NCBI GenBank assembly: GCA_027924645.1
Contig: BSBN01001362.1
Location: 1,952,501-2,016,500, forward strand
Direction: 5' to 3'
Origin: Cunninghamia lanceolata
Taxonomy: Eukaryota > Streptophyta > Pinopsida > Cupressales > Cupressaceae
DNA: 64,000 nucleotides
Part shown: positions 47,560 to 59,200 of the stretch, piece after piece
Numbering within the stretch: position 1 is the stretch's first letter
Layout of the letters: each line of letters starts with the position of its first letter
Position numbers and translations under genes: made by a program
Notes under the pieces: generated by a model
What the model was told of the DNA's origin: nothing
Seen by the model: only the letters and a program-made list of their open reading frames with translations
Database searches by the model: none

Positions 47560-48487
47560 AGGTGACATTATTGAGTCTACCTTTCAACTCATCATATGTC
47601 CTATCATCACTGGAAGTCTCGATGGGAATATTTTTCTTTTCCTCATCATGAGACTATACAATCAAATTCTTCTTCAACTTAAAACATTTAGGCTTTTCAT
47701 GTCCTTTCTTTTTACAATAAGTAAAAAATTTAGATTTCTTAGTATCAGAAGAAGGAGAATGAAAAGAAGAGGAAGGAGAAGAATTTTTCTCTTTAAATTT
47801 TTTTTGTTGTGGCCGAGAACTCGAAGCTTTTGGAGGATCTACAAAAAAGGAAGGCTTCTATGCTCGAGATTGAGCAACAAGTTTTTCTTCTGCCAATTGT
47901 GCTTGGTTGAATGAAGCATCAAGTGTTTCTAGGTTAGTATATTTCAACTCCCTAAACAAGTGTTCTTGTAATCCACTCTTGAATTTTAGGATGAGAGAAG
48001 CAGCTGGATCTTACACTCAAGGTAGTATCCTCAAGCAGTTGAACTGGTAGATGTAATCTTGCATAGACATTTGTTGTCCTTGTCATAGGCGAAGCCATTT
48101 GATATACAAATCATGATCATAGTTCAAAGGATAGAATGTATCCTTCAAAACTATTACAAGATGATCCCATGTGTTGATAGGATTCTGAGCATTTTGTCGT
48201 TCAGTGACTAAAACCTTAGCAACACCAGAGAGCTTCAATTTTGCAAAAGGAACCTTGTCATCATTAGGGATGTCATTGTAGGCAAACCATGTCTCCATGT
48301 CAAGAATCCAAGTGTAGAGTACATCAGGATCTCAGGATCCATCATAAATCTTGACCTCACATTTGGCTGTAGGTTGGTGGCCTTCAGGACCAGGAAGTCG
48401 TTGAACTACAATATCATTGACTTTATCAGTTAAAGTGGTTATCACACTAGTGAGTTCAACAACTCTCTCAACCAAATTAGCGGCCAT
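47560..48487 (-). pseudogene. gypsy Gag with zinc knuckle
   Basis: Start at ATG 48485-48487 (MAANLVERVVELTSVITTLT). Core Gag text is METWFAYNDIPNDDKVPFAK, TWDHLVIVLKDTFYP and YIYQFNCLRILP, then LNQAQLAEEKLVAQSRA-like text and a CCHC-type knuckle, FTYCKKKGHEKPKCFKL (near 47690-47740). Gag packages the element RNA. The frame contains several stops and small shifts. Confidence 0.8.
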
Positions 48488-49287
48488 GTTATTGCGAGTT
48501 AGAGCCAGTGAAATATCTTACACTCCCAACAATAAAAATGGATAGACAATGAGGTTCAACACTCTACTAGACTCGGGTTTGACAAAAAAATAATTAAATC
48601 AAGAGATCCTTTATAGCTGAAATGAAACTGCTTTAGAGGGATGTTTGAAACTCCACTGGACACAATTTGACAAATTTTTAAGATCAAATGTCTTACAATT
48701 TGCAAGATATGGAATTAAAGCTCTCCCAAGTAAATTTAATATAAATACTTTGAAAACTTTTGACAGAACTTAACAAAATAAACTTTTATAAAATAAAGAA
48801 TATATTTTTTTTATTTTTTAAAGCAAAACCATGCCAAAATGACTCAATACCACGTTTTTGACATAAAACCATGTTTTTGGGCTCAAAACAACCATCAAAA
48901 CCACCTATTTTGCTTTAATTTCATCAGCTGAAACAACAATATTAAAAATGCCATAACTTTCTCAAATCTAAACAAAATTTTGAACCGTTAGATGTTCTGG
49001 AAAGTTTAGACAGAGATGCTCATAACCTAGAAATCCTTTTCCAATATCTTAAGTGTGTAAAATGCTGCTAATGAAACAATATGACGGTTTTTGAAAGAAA
49101 ATACCAGAATTTTTCAAGAAAGAATGGTAATTGTTGAAGAAGAAACTTCAAAAATAATTTTGATGAAGAATCCCTTGAATGTGAGTGCAGAAAACTTCAA
49201 AAACTAGCTGATATTGAGGGAGCTAAAAATCAAATGGATTAGAAAAATAAATTCAAACCACTAATCAAAAACTACTCTGATACCAAT

Positions 49288-49705
49288 TGATATGGAAACA
49301 AATAAAATAATAGCAGCAAACAGAGATTTAATTCTTCAAATAAGACGATAATCTCTGAGTCAGAACAAATTTAAACAACCACATTATTCTCTGTAAGAAA
49401 AAGCTGCAACCTTGTATTTCCAATATATGTCTCCAACGTGAGGAGAAAATACAAATATATAGGCATGAATATGCCTAAAATAAAGACCCTAGAAATATTT
49501 TCCAAATCTCAACGTGAGATGGGGAATAATAACAAATTAACAAATATAATCATCATATACTAACTTATTCTATTCTCCTAACAACTAGGAAACTAACTTT
49601 TTACTTTTTAGTTTTGACTTATTACATAGGATAAAAAAAACTAACAAATATTAAAATAATAATTTAAATCCTATGCTCTAACCTATACCCTAAGAATCCT
49701 CATCA
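49288..49705 (-). repeat. 5' LTR of the gypsy element
   Basis: 418 bp matching 43764-44182. On the minus strand it is followed after two bases by the PBS TGGTATCAGAGT (49274-49285). Confidence 0.9.
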
Positions 49706-49923
49706 TCAGGATAATTTAGATGCAAAGGTAAGTAATAATAACTATGACAAACTTGAGATTTTAGAATAAACAAATATTTTCACTATGTCTCAGGGTCATA
49801 GAAGATATTTACTAAATACAACAACAACTATTTTGGCTTGCTATAGTTAGACAACTCTAGACAACATTGTATGCACTAAAAAGTCACTGAGTTTTATTGT
49901 TAAGAGATAAGGTGAAAGATTAT
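49706..49923. other. Short spacer between two retroelements
   Basis: About 220 bp of A+T-rich DNA without features. Confidence 0.5.
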
Positions 49924-51060
49924 TGTATACACCTAAAAATGACACGATTCGGTCTAAATAAATATTCTTAATATTTATTCCATCTTAATTCTTCTATCAA
50001 TAAATAAATAAACAAATTTATTTATTCAATTCACATTCCTCTAAATTAATTAAATATCGAAATATTTAATTACCTCTTCTAAAGTCAAAATGAAATAAAA
50101 TCCTTTATTTAATTAAATTCTTTCAAACAATTAAATAATTCTCAATTATTTAATTAAATTGAATCATTCTTCCAAATTTGAATAAATCAAATCAAATTTA
50201 TTTAAATCCTCTCAATCTCTAAAAATAAAATATAATCAAATATTTTATTTATTCTTCCAAAATCATTTAAAATATAATAATACCAATTATTTAATTGTTT
50301 CTTCTAATAATATCTTCTCTAAATTTAAATAAATCAAATATTTATTTAAGTTGTCCATTTCTTCTAAATTGAGTTATCTCTAAATATAATTCAAATCCTT
50401 GTGCACATGCAATTGAATATTCTAAATATTTAATTGAGTTAAAATATATTTTCATCCTCATGCAATTTCCTTCTTCTAGTTCTATTCTCTTAACTGATTG
50501 ATCTATTCTTTTAATTGATTTTATCTCTTTAGTTAACTCATTCTTCTATTTTATTAATTCCTCTCATGCAAAATAGAGAAAGACACTTGTCCTCTTCTTA
50601 TTTGCACATGTTTTTCAACCATTCTATACCGTTGATCTCCTCTCTCTCAAGTCTATAAATTGAACCCTATTCTTCCATTTCATTCATCCAAGCTTTTAGT
50701 ATAGTTACTCTATAGGAATTACAGCGCGCCTTTGGCACCAATTCCTTCATTGCTTGTGATCAAACTCGTTACTACACACTACTATCATTGTTGTGAAGCT
50801 CATCTTCATAGCGAAACTATCATAGCCGTCCCCATTTGAACATCTTAGAATCATAGCAAGGAAGTGCACCTTCTGAGGACCATATTCATAAACAAGATCA
50901 TTTGTGATAGGCGATCAATGGAAGCTTCGAATTAAAGGAGGTTTGCTTTGTGTTGTTCATTGTTTGATTGAATCTCTTTTGTTCATTATTTCATTAAGTT
51001 TTGGGCATTTTGATATTTATTATATTGATTATTCATGTTGAATCTAATTTTTCCTTAACA
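49924..51060 (+). repeat. 5' LTR of a Tat-like Ty3/gypsy element
   Basis: About 1.14 kb, starting at or near TGTATACACC (49924; start less certain) and ending TTAACA at 51060, immediately before a PBS. It is strongly A+T-rich with nested taattaaat words. A TATA-like box (tctataaattg) sits at about 50652-50662, as expected for an LTR promoter. Confidence 0.7.
50654..50660 (+). promoter_or_regulatory. TATA box of the LTR promoter
   Basis: tataaat within the 3' third of the LTR, preceded by a CT-rich tract and followed by aaccctattcttcc. Placement fits a U3/R boundary of an LTR promoter. Confidence 0.5.
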
Positions 51061-51062
51061 TT

Positions 51063-51081
51063 TTTGGTGCCCACCATGGGG
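51063..51081 (+). promoter_or_regulatory. Primer-binding site of the Tat-like element
   Basis: ttggtgcccaccatggggc, two bases after the LTR. It has the form of the TGGYGCCCACCRTGGGGC sites used by Tat/Athila-group plant gypsy elements, one or two mismatches from that pattern as I recall it. Confidence 0.75.
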
Positions 51082-53512
51082 CTTAGCCCCAAATTTAACC
51101 TAAAAACTAAGTTTTTGTGTTTTAGAAAACTGTACACAGGAGGAAATCGCTCATCTGACACATCCTAACATGCATTTAATATCTGTTACGATGCATATGT
51201 TCCTGCGGTGCATACAGTCTCTGATCTGATGCATATACTATCTATTCTGATGCATACATTCTTTCGGCGCATACAGACTCTGTTACAACGTATTTGCCCT
51301 TCGATACGGTGCATCTGTCAGTTCAGTGCATACGCACTATTTACCTGTACTTTTGACCTTTGTCTTAGCGCATATGTACTGTGGCACTTCTGTGATATGT
51401 TTTTGCGCATTCAATCTCTAAAGTGGCGCATCTAATCTAGGTAGTGATTTTTTTGGGTTTCCTTGAAGTTTTCACTAATGCTGACATCTTTTTGTAGGAA
51501 CACTCTTGATCTATTTTGCAAGCTAGGTACTGGTTTAGAATCATATCGTTGCACTTTTTATCTCACTTCAATTTCTAAAATGGGAAAGTAAATGGATGCT
51601 CATGCAAATCTCACATAGTTTTTAACTAGGAAGGTGATAATTGAATCATTGCTATCTTGCATATCATTGAATCATTGCTATATTGCTATCTTTCAAAGTT
51701 AACAACTCATTGCTATCTGGATAAAATTAAACTCATCATTGCTATCTAGGTAAAACTAAATCATTGCTATCTTGATTATCACTTCAAAGTTAACAATTCA
51801 TGCTATGTGGATAAAATTGAACTCATCATTATTATCTCGATTATTACTTCAAAGTTAACAATTCATGCTATCTGGGATAAAATTAAACAAATCATTGCTA
51901 TCTTGGTAAAACTGGACCATTGATATCTTGTTATCACTTCAAAGTTAACAAAATCTGTGCTTGCCCAAGTAGATAGCTCATCTAATTTTTTTCATTTTAA
52001 CTAGGGAAAAAAACCACTGTATTCTATGTTTTGGGAATGATACCAGGCCTATGCTCTCCCCTATCTTGGGTGACCAAAATGCCAAACATATCATTTTCAC
52101 ATGTGTTTTTCTTTTAGAGGGGCCTGCTCTTGGATATCGTTCATCCAAGTAGGAACGACCCTAAGTGGTAATAGGCTAGACACCAATCCCTTCCAAGCCA
52201 CTATAAATAAATTGTGTTTGGAGCAAAAGCTTCAAAAAACTAGTGTAGTTGTGTTATACCGACATCCAACCTCCCCCAAAACCCTCCAAGGTGCAACCCT
52301 TGCAGGCTGGGAGACTCCATAACAGAGAGTAGTGCTGCCGCATGTATAACCACTCAAACGGTTGCCTTTATTACTCATCCTTTGTTTTAGTAGACCAAAA
52401 ACCCCTATAATCTAGTGTAGGGAAGGGCGATTATCACCTCCCGAAGATGCTTCACTAGAGATAATGAGAATTCAGTTTTTGTACTATCCTTTGAAACATA
52501 GGGTTGTACTTGCTTTCTTTTAGTCCAAAAAGAGTAAAAAAAATACAAAAAAATAAAAAACCATAAAAATATTCTGTGTTTGTTGTGTCTTCTTGCCATA
52601 ATTTTGGACAATTAGATCAAAAAGGCCTTCTTGGAACCAAAGTACCAAAAACATCAGAAAAATTTCTAAAAACTTGCAAAAATACTGAGAAAACCAGAGT
52701 GGCACAGTCCTCTATTGCTGTGCATTTGTGCTGACCTACAACGCATCTATACTGACTTGCAACACTTTTACTACATGTTATGGTGCATTTAATTTTTACC
52801 AATGTGGTGCATTTGTCCTGACTTCTTATGCATTTACCAGTTTCTGCAGCACATCTGTTCCGTTGCATGCATGATAGTGAGCACTTGCACAATCTTTGAG
52901 AGAAAATTTTTGTCATTTCTGGGTACCCATTTCAGTCTAGTTCCAAGTTCTAAGATCAGATCTTACCTTGCAGTCATTTTTCCATCCATTTTGCATTAAA
53001 GTCTCTCCTTCGTTGATCATCCCATTCGCCTTCTATCAGGTCTTCCTAGTCCCAAGTCATAGTATCCCATATTAGATCAGCATAGGCCCCTTTTTCATAT
53101 CATTTTTGGATTCAAGTAACCCTAGTAGGTCACATAACTTTGGTAGTGGTCTTGGTGCATGACTAGTCCCTACAGAGTAAGACAGGTATCAAGTACCCTT
53201 ATTAGTGGCTATCATCTTGTATCGGTCATCTTACTTGGAATCATTGATCGAAAGAGCCCCTTGTCCAAATCCTGTCATAAGTATCCTATTCTCAACAGTC
53301 TCCATTGGCACCTTGCCAAAATCTCTAGTTTCATCCCACCTTGTCCCACGTCACCTTGCATGGTTCTTACTAGATCTTAGTACAAAAAGCAACTTGAAAT
53401 GGCCGGATCAACCAACCACATTATCACCCCTCATGATAGTGATGAGTAAATCTCTCACAAAGAGTATCAAGGAACCCTCCAAGATCAAAAATTCTGACAC
53501 TTCCTAGAGAAA
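51082..53512 (+). other. Long repeat-filled leader of the Tat-like element
   Basis: About 2.4 kb between PBS and gag with no domain. Three parts stand out: a field of degenerate gtGCATNtgtNctg words (51180-51440), a minisatellite of about 95-bp units built from tcattgctatcttg and cacttcaaagttaacaa (51640-51955), and a second GCAT field on the complementary pattern (52700-52870). Long leaders with tandem repeats are common in Tat-group elements (family knowledge). Confidence 0.6.
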
Positions 53513-54862
53513 GTGCTCCATGAGGACCCTCACAAGTATTTTTATCATCTTGCAAATCTTGGAATTAAACTCGCCGTCGATTTCAATCTAAGTACAATCC
53601 AAGAAAGCATAGAAGATAATTATGGAAAAGGAAAGAAAGCCATAGACCCAAGCACTCCTATGGAAGAAATGAGGAAACAAATCGAGGGTCTAACACAACC
53701 AATGACAGATCTCAAGATGGGTACAAACACTAAAACCTACTCCTTGGAATATATTGTACCGTACCCCTTTGATAAAAGTTTGAACATGAAACCATTTCCC
53801 TATCGATTCAAAATTCCTAAGTTTGACAAATACAAAGGAAAAGGGGATCCTAGAGATCACATTAGGGAATTCAACACAGCATGCATGGAACTAGCTCACA
53901 ATGAGACTTACTTAATGAGACTCTTCCTTAGATCTCTAAGTAGTCAAGCCATGGAGTGGTTCTCACGACTCCCACCGAGCATCAAAACTTTTGATGAGTT
54001 AGTCAACAAATTCATCACGCACTTCTCATACAATATTGAACACAAAGTCTCTATTCTTGATTTATGCAATACCAAGCAAAAGAGTGGTGAATCATTCACC
54101 ACCTTCCTACAAAGATGGAGACAACTAGTAAGCAAGTGCTCATATGATGTACCTGAGAAGCAATTAATGGAGATGTTTGTCCATAACCTCAACTCTAATC
54201 TTAGCTATCAAATACAAATTCAATTCTCTACTTCATTTTCAAAGGTCGTTGAAATGGGATTGTTCATCGAAAAGGCTATGATCACTAAGGGGCAAATAAA
54301 TCTATACAAGGACACACCTACCTCCAACTACACGACTAACAAATCAAAGTTTTGGACTAAAAATAAAAATGTCATCAATGATGGAGTAGTTGATGCCAAG
54401 GTGGCAGCTCTCAAACAACAACCTATATTCACTCTCAAAGGAGAGGCAAGCAATGTTACACCCAAAAAAAAAATCTCTCGGGAGCCAAGGCCATGGTTCA
54501 ACTCAAATCCAAGGTGAAAGTTCACACCACTGGGTGAGTCCCAAGAGTCCGCATTAAGGAATCTATTGGCCAACAATGAAATCTCTTTACCACCAACAAG
54601 TGATTACGAACCTCAAATCAAACCTCACTATTGGAAAGACACTAACTATTATGAGTATCATAGAGGAAGGGGACATACAACCAACAATTGTATCTGTCTC
54701 AAACATGTTATCCAAGATGTGTTTGATCAAAATCAAGGAGGAACTCAACAACATACTTCTAATGAGACACATGTGGCTTACAAGGATCCACTTCTCAATC
54801 ATGACAGGTCGTACAACAACAATAACAACGGCAACAACAACAATCGTAACAGGCAAAATTAG
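53513..54862 (+). pseudogene. Tat-like gypsy Gag (retrotransposon gag domain plus knuckle-like region), one internal stop
   Basis: The first frame (53513-54517, 334 codons) contains the plant retrotransposon_gag core: FKIPKFDKYKGKGDPRDHIR, LAHNETYLMRLFLRSLSSQA, MEWFSRLPPSIKTFDELVNK, FITHFSYN and ESFTTFLQRWRQLVSKC. After a single TGA (54515-54517) the same frame continues to 54862 with YYEYHRGRGHTTNNCICLKH, matching the Tat-group knuckle-like C-x-x-H-x(4)-H-x(4)-C pattern with the first Cys replaced by Tyr, then an Asn-rich tail. Upstream in-frame start is uncertain; the true Gag may begin earlier. Near-intact, but the element lacks pol here. Confidence 0.85.
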
Positions 54863-55194
54863 AATAGTGGGAATAGTAATGCCAACTACGCAAGTGTGCC
54901 ATTTGACTATACCATCAATTGCATAATAGAGCACATACCACAAATCAATGTGGTCACGCCCAACCAACAATCAAAACCTAACTGAATTGATTGCAGTATC
55001 ATTACCCGCAGTCATAAAGTCACGTTGAATACCATTCCTCCAAGGTCTTCACCTTCTTAGTCTAACTTCCATCAATATAGCATCATAGACCAACTACGGA
55101 AGACTCCAGCCCACATTTCTATCTTAGAGTTGTTGCGTCTATCTCCTTCCCATAAGGAGATTCTTGATAAAGCCTTAGTGGAAACCACTGGGTA
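54863..55194 (+). pseudogene. Post-gag segment of the Tat-like element, truncated
   Basis: Decayed text continues: YASVPFDYTINCI, IITRSHKVTLNTIPP and DQLRKTPAHISILELLRLSP, then HKEILDKALVETT. This matches the conserved region that precedes the protease in Tat/Athila polyproteins (xQLxKTxAxISIxxLL). Homology ends abruptly at about 55194, where a different sequence begins. Confidence 0.75.
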
Positions 55195-56228
55195 AGTGTA
55201 GGAAGATGGGGGGCCAAAAAGGGGTATTAAGTGGCCACTTTTTTTCTAAAATCAGGAAATACTGGCCTTGGATGAGAAATTGAGCATAGTTACACTCAAA
55301 ATTTGGAGATGCAACCAAAACAATGTTCGTAGTGCTCCGAGTCTACTTTCTAAACTACTATTTTGTTTTGAAAATGGCATAGATTAAGGGGTTCAAAAGA
55401 GGGAGCCACAGAAATTGGTGTTGTTTCTGTCAAAAAAACATAACATAGCATGTTTTGTGGCTCCCTCAAAAGGTCAACTTTTTTTTGGTATTTTTAAAAT
55501 CGCTTCAGTGAGAAATTAGCTAATAGCATATAGTTTATGCCTGATTTTTCTAATAATTTTTTGATGAATATTTGATTTTTTACTAATTTTTAAAGTGGAC
55601 ACATCCTAAAAAACAGAATTTTGGCCGTGCTACCCCTATAAATTTTGAAAACTAATTGAAAATCATTTTTTTATTTTTTTAATATTTGTAGAATGGAATC
55701 TAGTTTCTAAATATGTAATTTTTTTGAAATTTGAACAAATAGTTATTTTACAATGAAAAAAAGACCAAACAGTGGTTTTTGCCTAAAAACGGACACACAA
55801 ACAAAAGAAATTAAAGATGAAAGGCTTAACATTGTTAAAATGTGAAAAACATCACATCGTCAAATAGCTAAGAGAAAGCCTAACATTACCCATGTGTTTG
55901 ATTTGTTCAACCTTGAAACACATGTAAATCTGAGGGTTAGCACAAACAAAATTATGTGAAATTTTGAAGAATATAGAAAAACATGTGTGTGACTGTTCAT
56001 AAGGCACTCCAAGCCTTTGGGTTGGAAATCCAAAGCAAATTCCAAGCCCAAGGCTTGGGATTCCCAAAGCAAGAAATAATGTGAGCGTGTTATAATGTGC
56101 TCGCGTTATGTTTTGCCTTGCATTTTTCTTTCCCGCAAGTCTGTCTTTTGTCATGTTTGACATAACGCGAGCGCGTTATAACGCGCTCGCGTTATGTCCC
56201 ACTCAAATATTTTTACGTTCAAGGCTAT
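55195..56228. other. Non-coding flank with TIR-like start and CpG palindromes
   Basis: It begins gtaagtgtaggaagatg, shared with the right end of the putative element at 40967-41955, and has similar A+T-rich interior words, so it may be a truncated relative. From 56083 it carries GCGCTCGCGTTATAA-type units (see the palindrome entry). The short minus frame at 55852-56163 has no recognisable domain. Confidence 0.45.
56083..56198. repeat. CpG-rich palindromic units left of the array, including a perfect 40-bp palindrome
   Basis: 56159-56198 is an exact palindrome: the left half is the reverse complement of the right half TAACGCGCTCGCGTTATGTC. A decayed version (gagcgtgttataatgtgctc) lies at 56083-56110. 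Such GC-rich, CpG-dense sequence is unlike the A+T-rich surroundings. Confidence 0.9.
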
Positions 56229-56229
56229 T

Positions 56230-59200
56230 AATCATGAGGGTTAAGGGATAAGGGATAGAGTTGGAGGGTTTAGGGATAAGGGATTAGCGTTTAAGTTATA
56301 GTATCGAGCCCGTTGAGGGTCTAGGAATAGGGATAGCGTTTAAGGTTTAGGGATGAGGGATGACAGATTACGGTTGAGGGTTTAGGGTTTAGGGATAGGG
56401 TTGAGGGTCGAGGGATCAAAGTTAAGGGTTGATGGATTAGGGTTTGACATTGAGGGTTGAGGGTTGAGGTTCAAGGGTCAAGGGTTTAGGGATAGGGTTT
56501 AAGGTCGAGGGATTAGGGTTAAAGTAGAGTGTGGAGGGTGTAAGGATGAGGGATAGGGTTGGAGGGTTTAGGGATAAGGGATTAGGGTTTAAGGTATAGT
56601 ATCGAGTCTGTTGAGGGTTTAGGAATAGGGATAGAATTTAGGGATTAGGGATGAGGGATTATAGTTGAGGGATGATGGATTAGGGTTGAGGGTTGAGGGA
56701 TTAGGGTTTAGGGATAAGGTTTAGGGTTGAGGGTTGAGGGATTAGGGTTTAAGGTATAGTGTTGAGGGTTGAGAGTTTAGGATTAGGGTTTAGGGTTGAC
56801 GGATTAGCATTTAATGTCGAGGTTAGGGTTAGAGTGTCGAGGGTAGAGGGATTAGGGATAGGGTTTGGGGTTGAAGGTTTAAGGATTGAGGGTTGAGGCT
56901 TTAGGGATGAGGGTTTAAGGCTTAAGATATAGTGTCAAGTGTTGAGGGTGTAGGGATAGGGTTTAAGTTTTAAGGGTTAAGGGTTGAGGGATAGGGATTA
57001 GGGTTTAAGGTATAGTGTTGTGGGTCGAGGGATTAGAGTTAAGGGTTGAGGGATTAGGGTTTGACGTTGAGGGTTGAGGGTTGAGGTTCGAGGGTCAAGG
57101 GTTTAGGGATAGGGTTGAGGGTTGAGGAATTAGGGTTAAAGTAGAGTGTGGAGGGTATAAGGATTAGGGATAGGGTTTGAGGGTTTAGGGATAAGGGATT
57201 AGGGTTTAAGGTATAGTATCGATTATGTTGAGGGTGTAGGAATAGGGATAGCCTTTAGGGTTTAGGGATGAGGGATTAGAGTTGAGGGATGACGGATTAG
57301 GGTTGAGGGTTGAGGGATTAGGGTTTAGGGATAAGGTTTAGGGTTGAGGGCTAAGGGATTAGGGTTTAAGGTATAGTGTTGAGGGTTTAGGGATAGGGTT
57401 TAGGGTTGAGGGATTAGGATTTGACGTTGAGGGTTGAGGGTTTAGGGTTAGGGTTGAGAGATGAGGGATCAGAGTTAAGGGTTGATGGAATAGGGTTTGA
57501 CGTCGAGGGTTGAGGGTTGAGGTTCAAGGGTCAAGGGTTTAGGGATAGGGTTAAGGTTGAAGGGATTAGGGTTAAAGTAGAGTGTGGAGGGTGTAAGGAT
57601 TAGAGATAGGGTTGGAGGGTTTAGGGATAAGGGATTAGAGTTTAAGGTATAGTATCGAGTTTGTTGAGGGTTTAGGAATAGGGATAGCATTTAGGGTTTA
57701 GGGATGAGGGATTAGAGTTGAGGGATGAGGGATTAGGGTTGAGGGTTGAGGGATTAGGGTTTAGGGATAAGGTTTAGGGTTGAGGGTTGAGGGATTAGGG
57801 TTTAAGGTATAGTGTTGAGGGTTGATGGTTTAGGGATAGGGTTTAGGTTTGAGGGATTAGGGTTTAGGGTTGATGAATTAGGGTTTAATGTTGAGAGTTG
57901 AGGGTTGAGGTTGAGGGATAGGGTTAATGGTCAAGGGATTAGGGTTAAATAAGAGTGTCGAGGGTAGAGGGATTAGGGTTTAAGGTATAGTATCGAGCCT
58001 GTTGAGGGTCTAGGAATAGGGATAGCATTTAGGGTTTAGGAATGAGGGATTAGAGTTGAGGGATGACGGATGACAGATTAAGGTTGAGGGTTAAGGCATT
58101 AGGGTTTAGGGACAAGGTTTAGGGTTAGGGTTGAGGGATTAGGGTTTAAGGTATAGTGTTGAGGGTTTAGGGATAGGGTTTAGGGTTGAGGGATTAGAGT
58201 GAAGGGTTGAGGGATTAGAATTTGATGTTGAGGGTTAGGGTTGAAGGTCGAGGGATCAGAGTTAAGGGTTGAGGGATTAGGGTTTGATGTTGAGGGTTGA
58301 GGGTTGAGGTTCGAGGGTCAAGGGTTTAGGGATAGGGTTGAGGGTCGAGGAATTAGGGTTAAAGTTGAGTGTGGAGGGTATAAGGATTAGGGATAGGGTT
58401 GGAGGGTTTAGGGATAAGGGATTAGAGTTTAAAGTATAGTATCAAGTCTGTTGAGGGTTTAGGAATAGGGATAGCATTTAGGGTTTAGGGATGAGGGATT
58501 AGAGTTGAGGGATGATGGATTAGGGTTGAGGGTTGAGGGATTAGGGTTTAGGGTTGAGGGTTGAGGGATTAGGGATTAAGGTATAGTGTTGAGGGTTGAT
58601 GGTTTAGGGATAGGGCTTAGGTTTGAGGGATTAGGGTTTAGGGTTGATGAATTAGGGTTTAATGTTGAGAGTTGAGGGTTGAGGGTTGAGGGTTGAGGTT
58701 GAGGGATAGGGTTAATGGTCAAGGGATTAGGGTTAAATAAGAGTGTCGAGGGTAGAGGGATTAGGGTTTAAGGTATAGTATCGAGCCTGTTGAGGGTCTA
58801 GGTATACGGATAGCGTTTAGGGTTTAGGAATGAGGGATTAGAGTTGAGGGATGACGGATGACAAATTAGGGTTGAGGGTTGAGGGATTAGGGTTTAGGAA
58901 CAAGGTTTAGGGTTAGGGTTGAGGGATTAGGGTTTAAGGTATAGTGTTGAGGGTTTAGGGATAGGGTTTAGGGTTGAGGGATTAGAGTGAAGGGTTGAGG
59001 GATTAGAATTTGATGTTGAGGGTTTAGGGTTAGGGTTGAAGGTCGAGGGATCAGAGTTAAGGGTTGAGGGATTAGGGTTTGATGTTGATGGTTGAGGGTT
59101 GAGGTTCGAGGGTCGAGGGTTTAGGGATAGGGTTGAGGGTCGAGGAATTAGGGTTAAAGTTGAGTGTGGAGGGTATAAGGATTAGGGATAGGGTTGGAGG

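Larger units (their letters stand above)
43764..49705 (-). mobile_element. Complete but decayed Ty3/gypsy retrotransposon
   Basis: On the minus strand, in order: 5' LTR 49288-49705, PBS 49274-49285, gag (about 47560-48487), protease (47187-47510), reverse transcriptase (46023-46780), RNase H (about 45600-46020), integrase (about 44587-45530), C-terminal region (44240-44526), PPT 44183-44193 and 3' LTR 43764-44182. The PR-RT-RH-IN order identifies Ty3/gypsy. The LTRs differ at many positions (more than a dozen in about 418 bp by eye), so it is much older than the element at 25261. The flanking 5-mers (ttaga on the left, ggata on the right) do not match, so no clear TSD remains. Confidence 0.92.

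Noticed and set aside
47546..47914. 122-codon plus frame, Arg/Phe-rich
   Set aside because: Antisense of the Gag zinc-knuckle and Lys-rich region.
53944..54970. Minus and alternative plus frames over the Tat-like gag
   Set aside because: Shadows of the gag frame, which has the conserved motifs.
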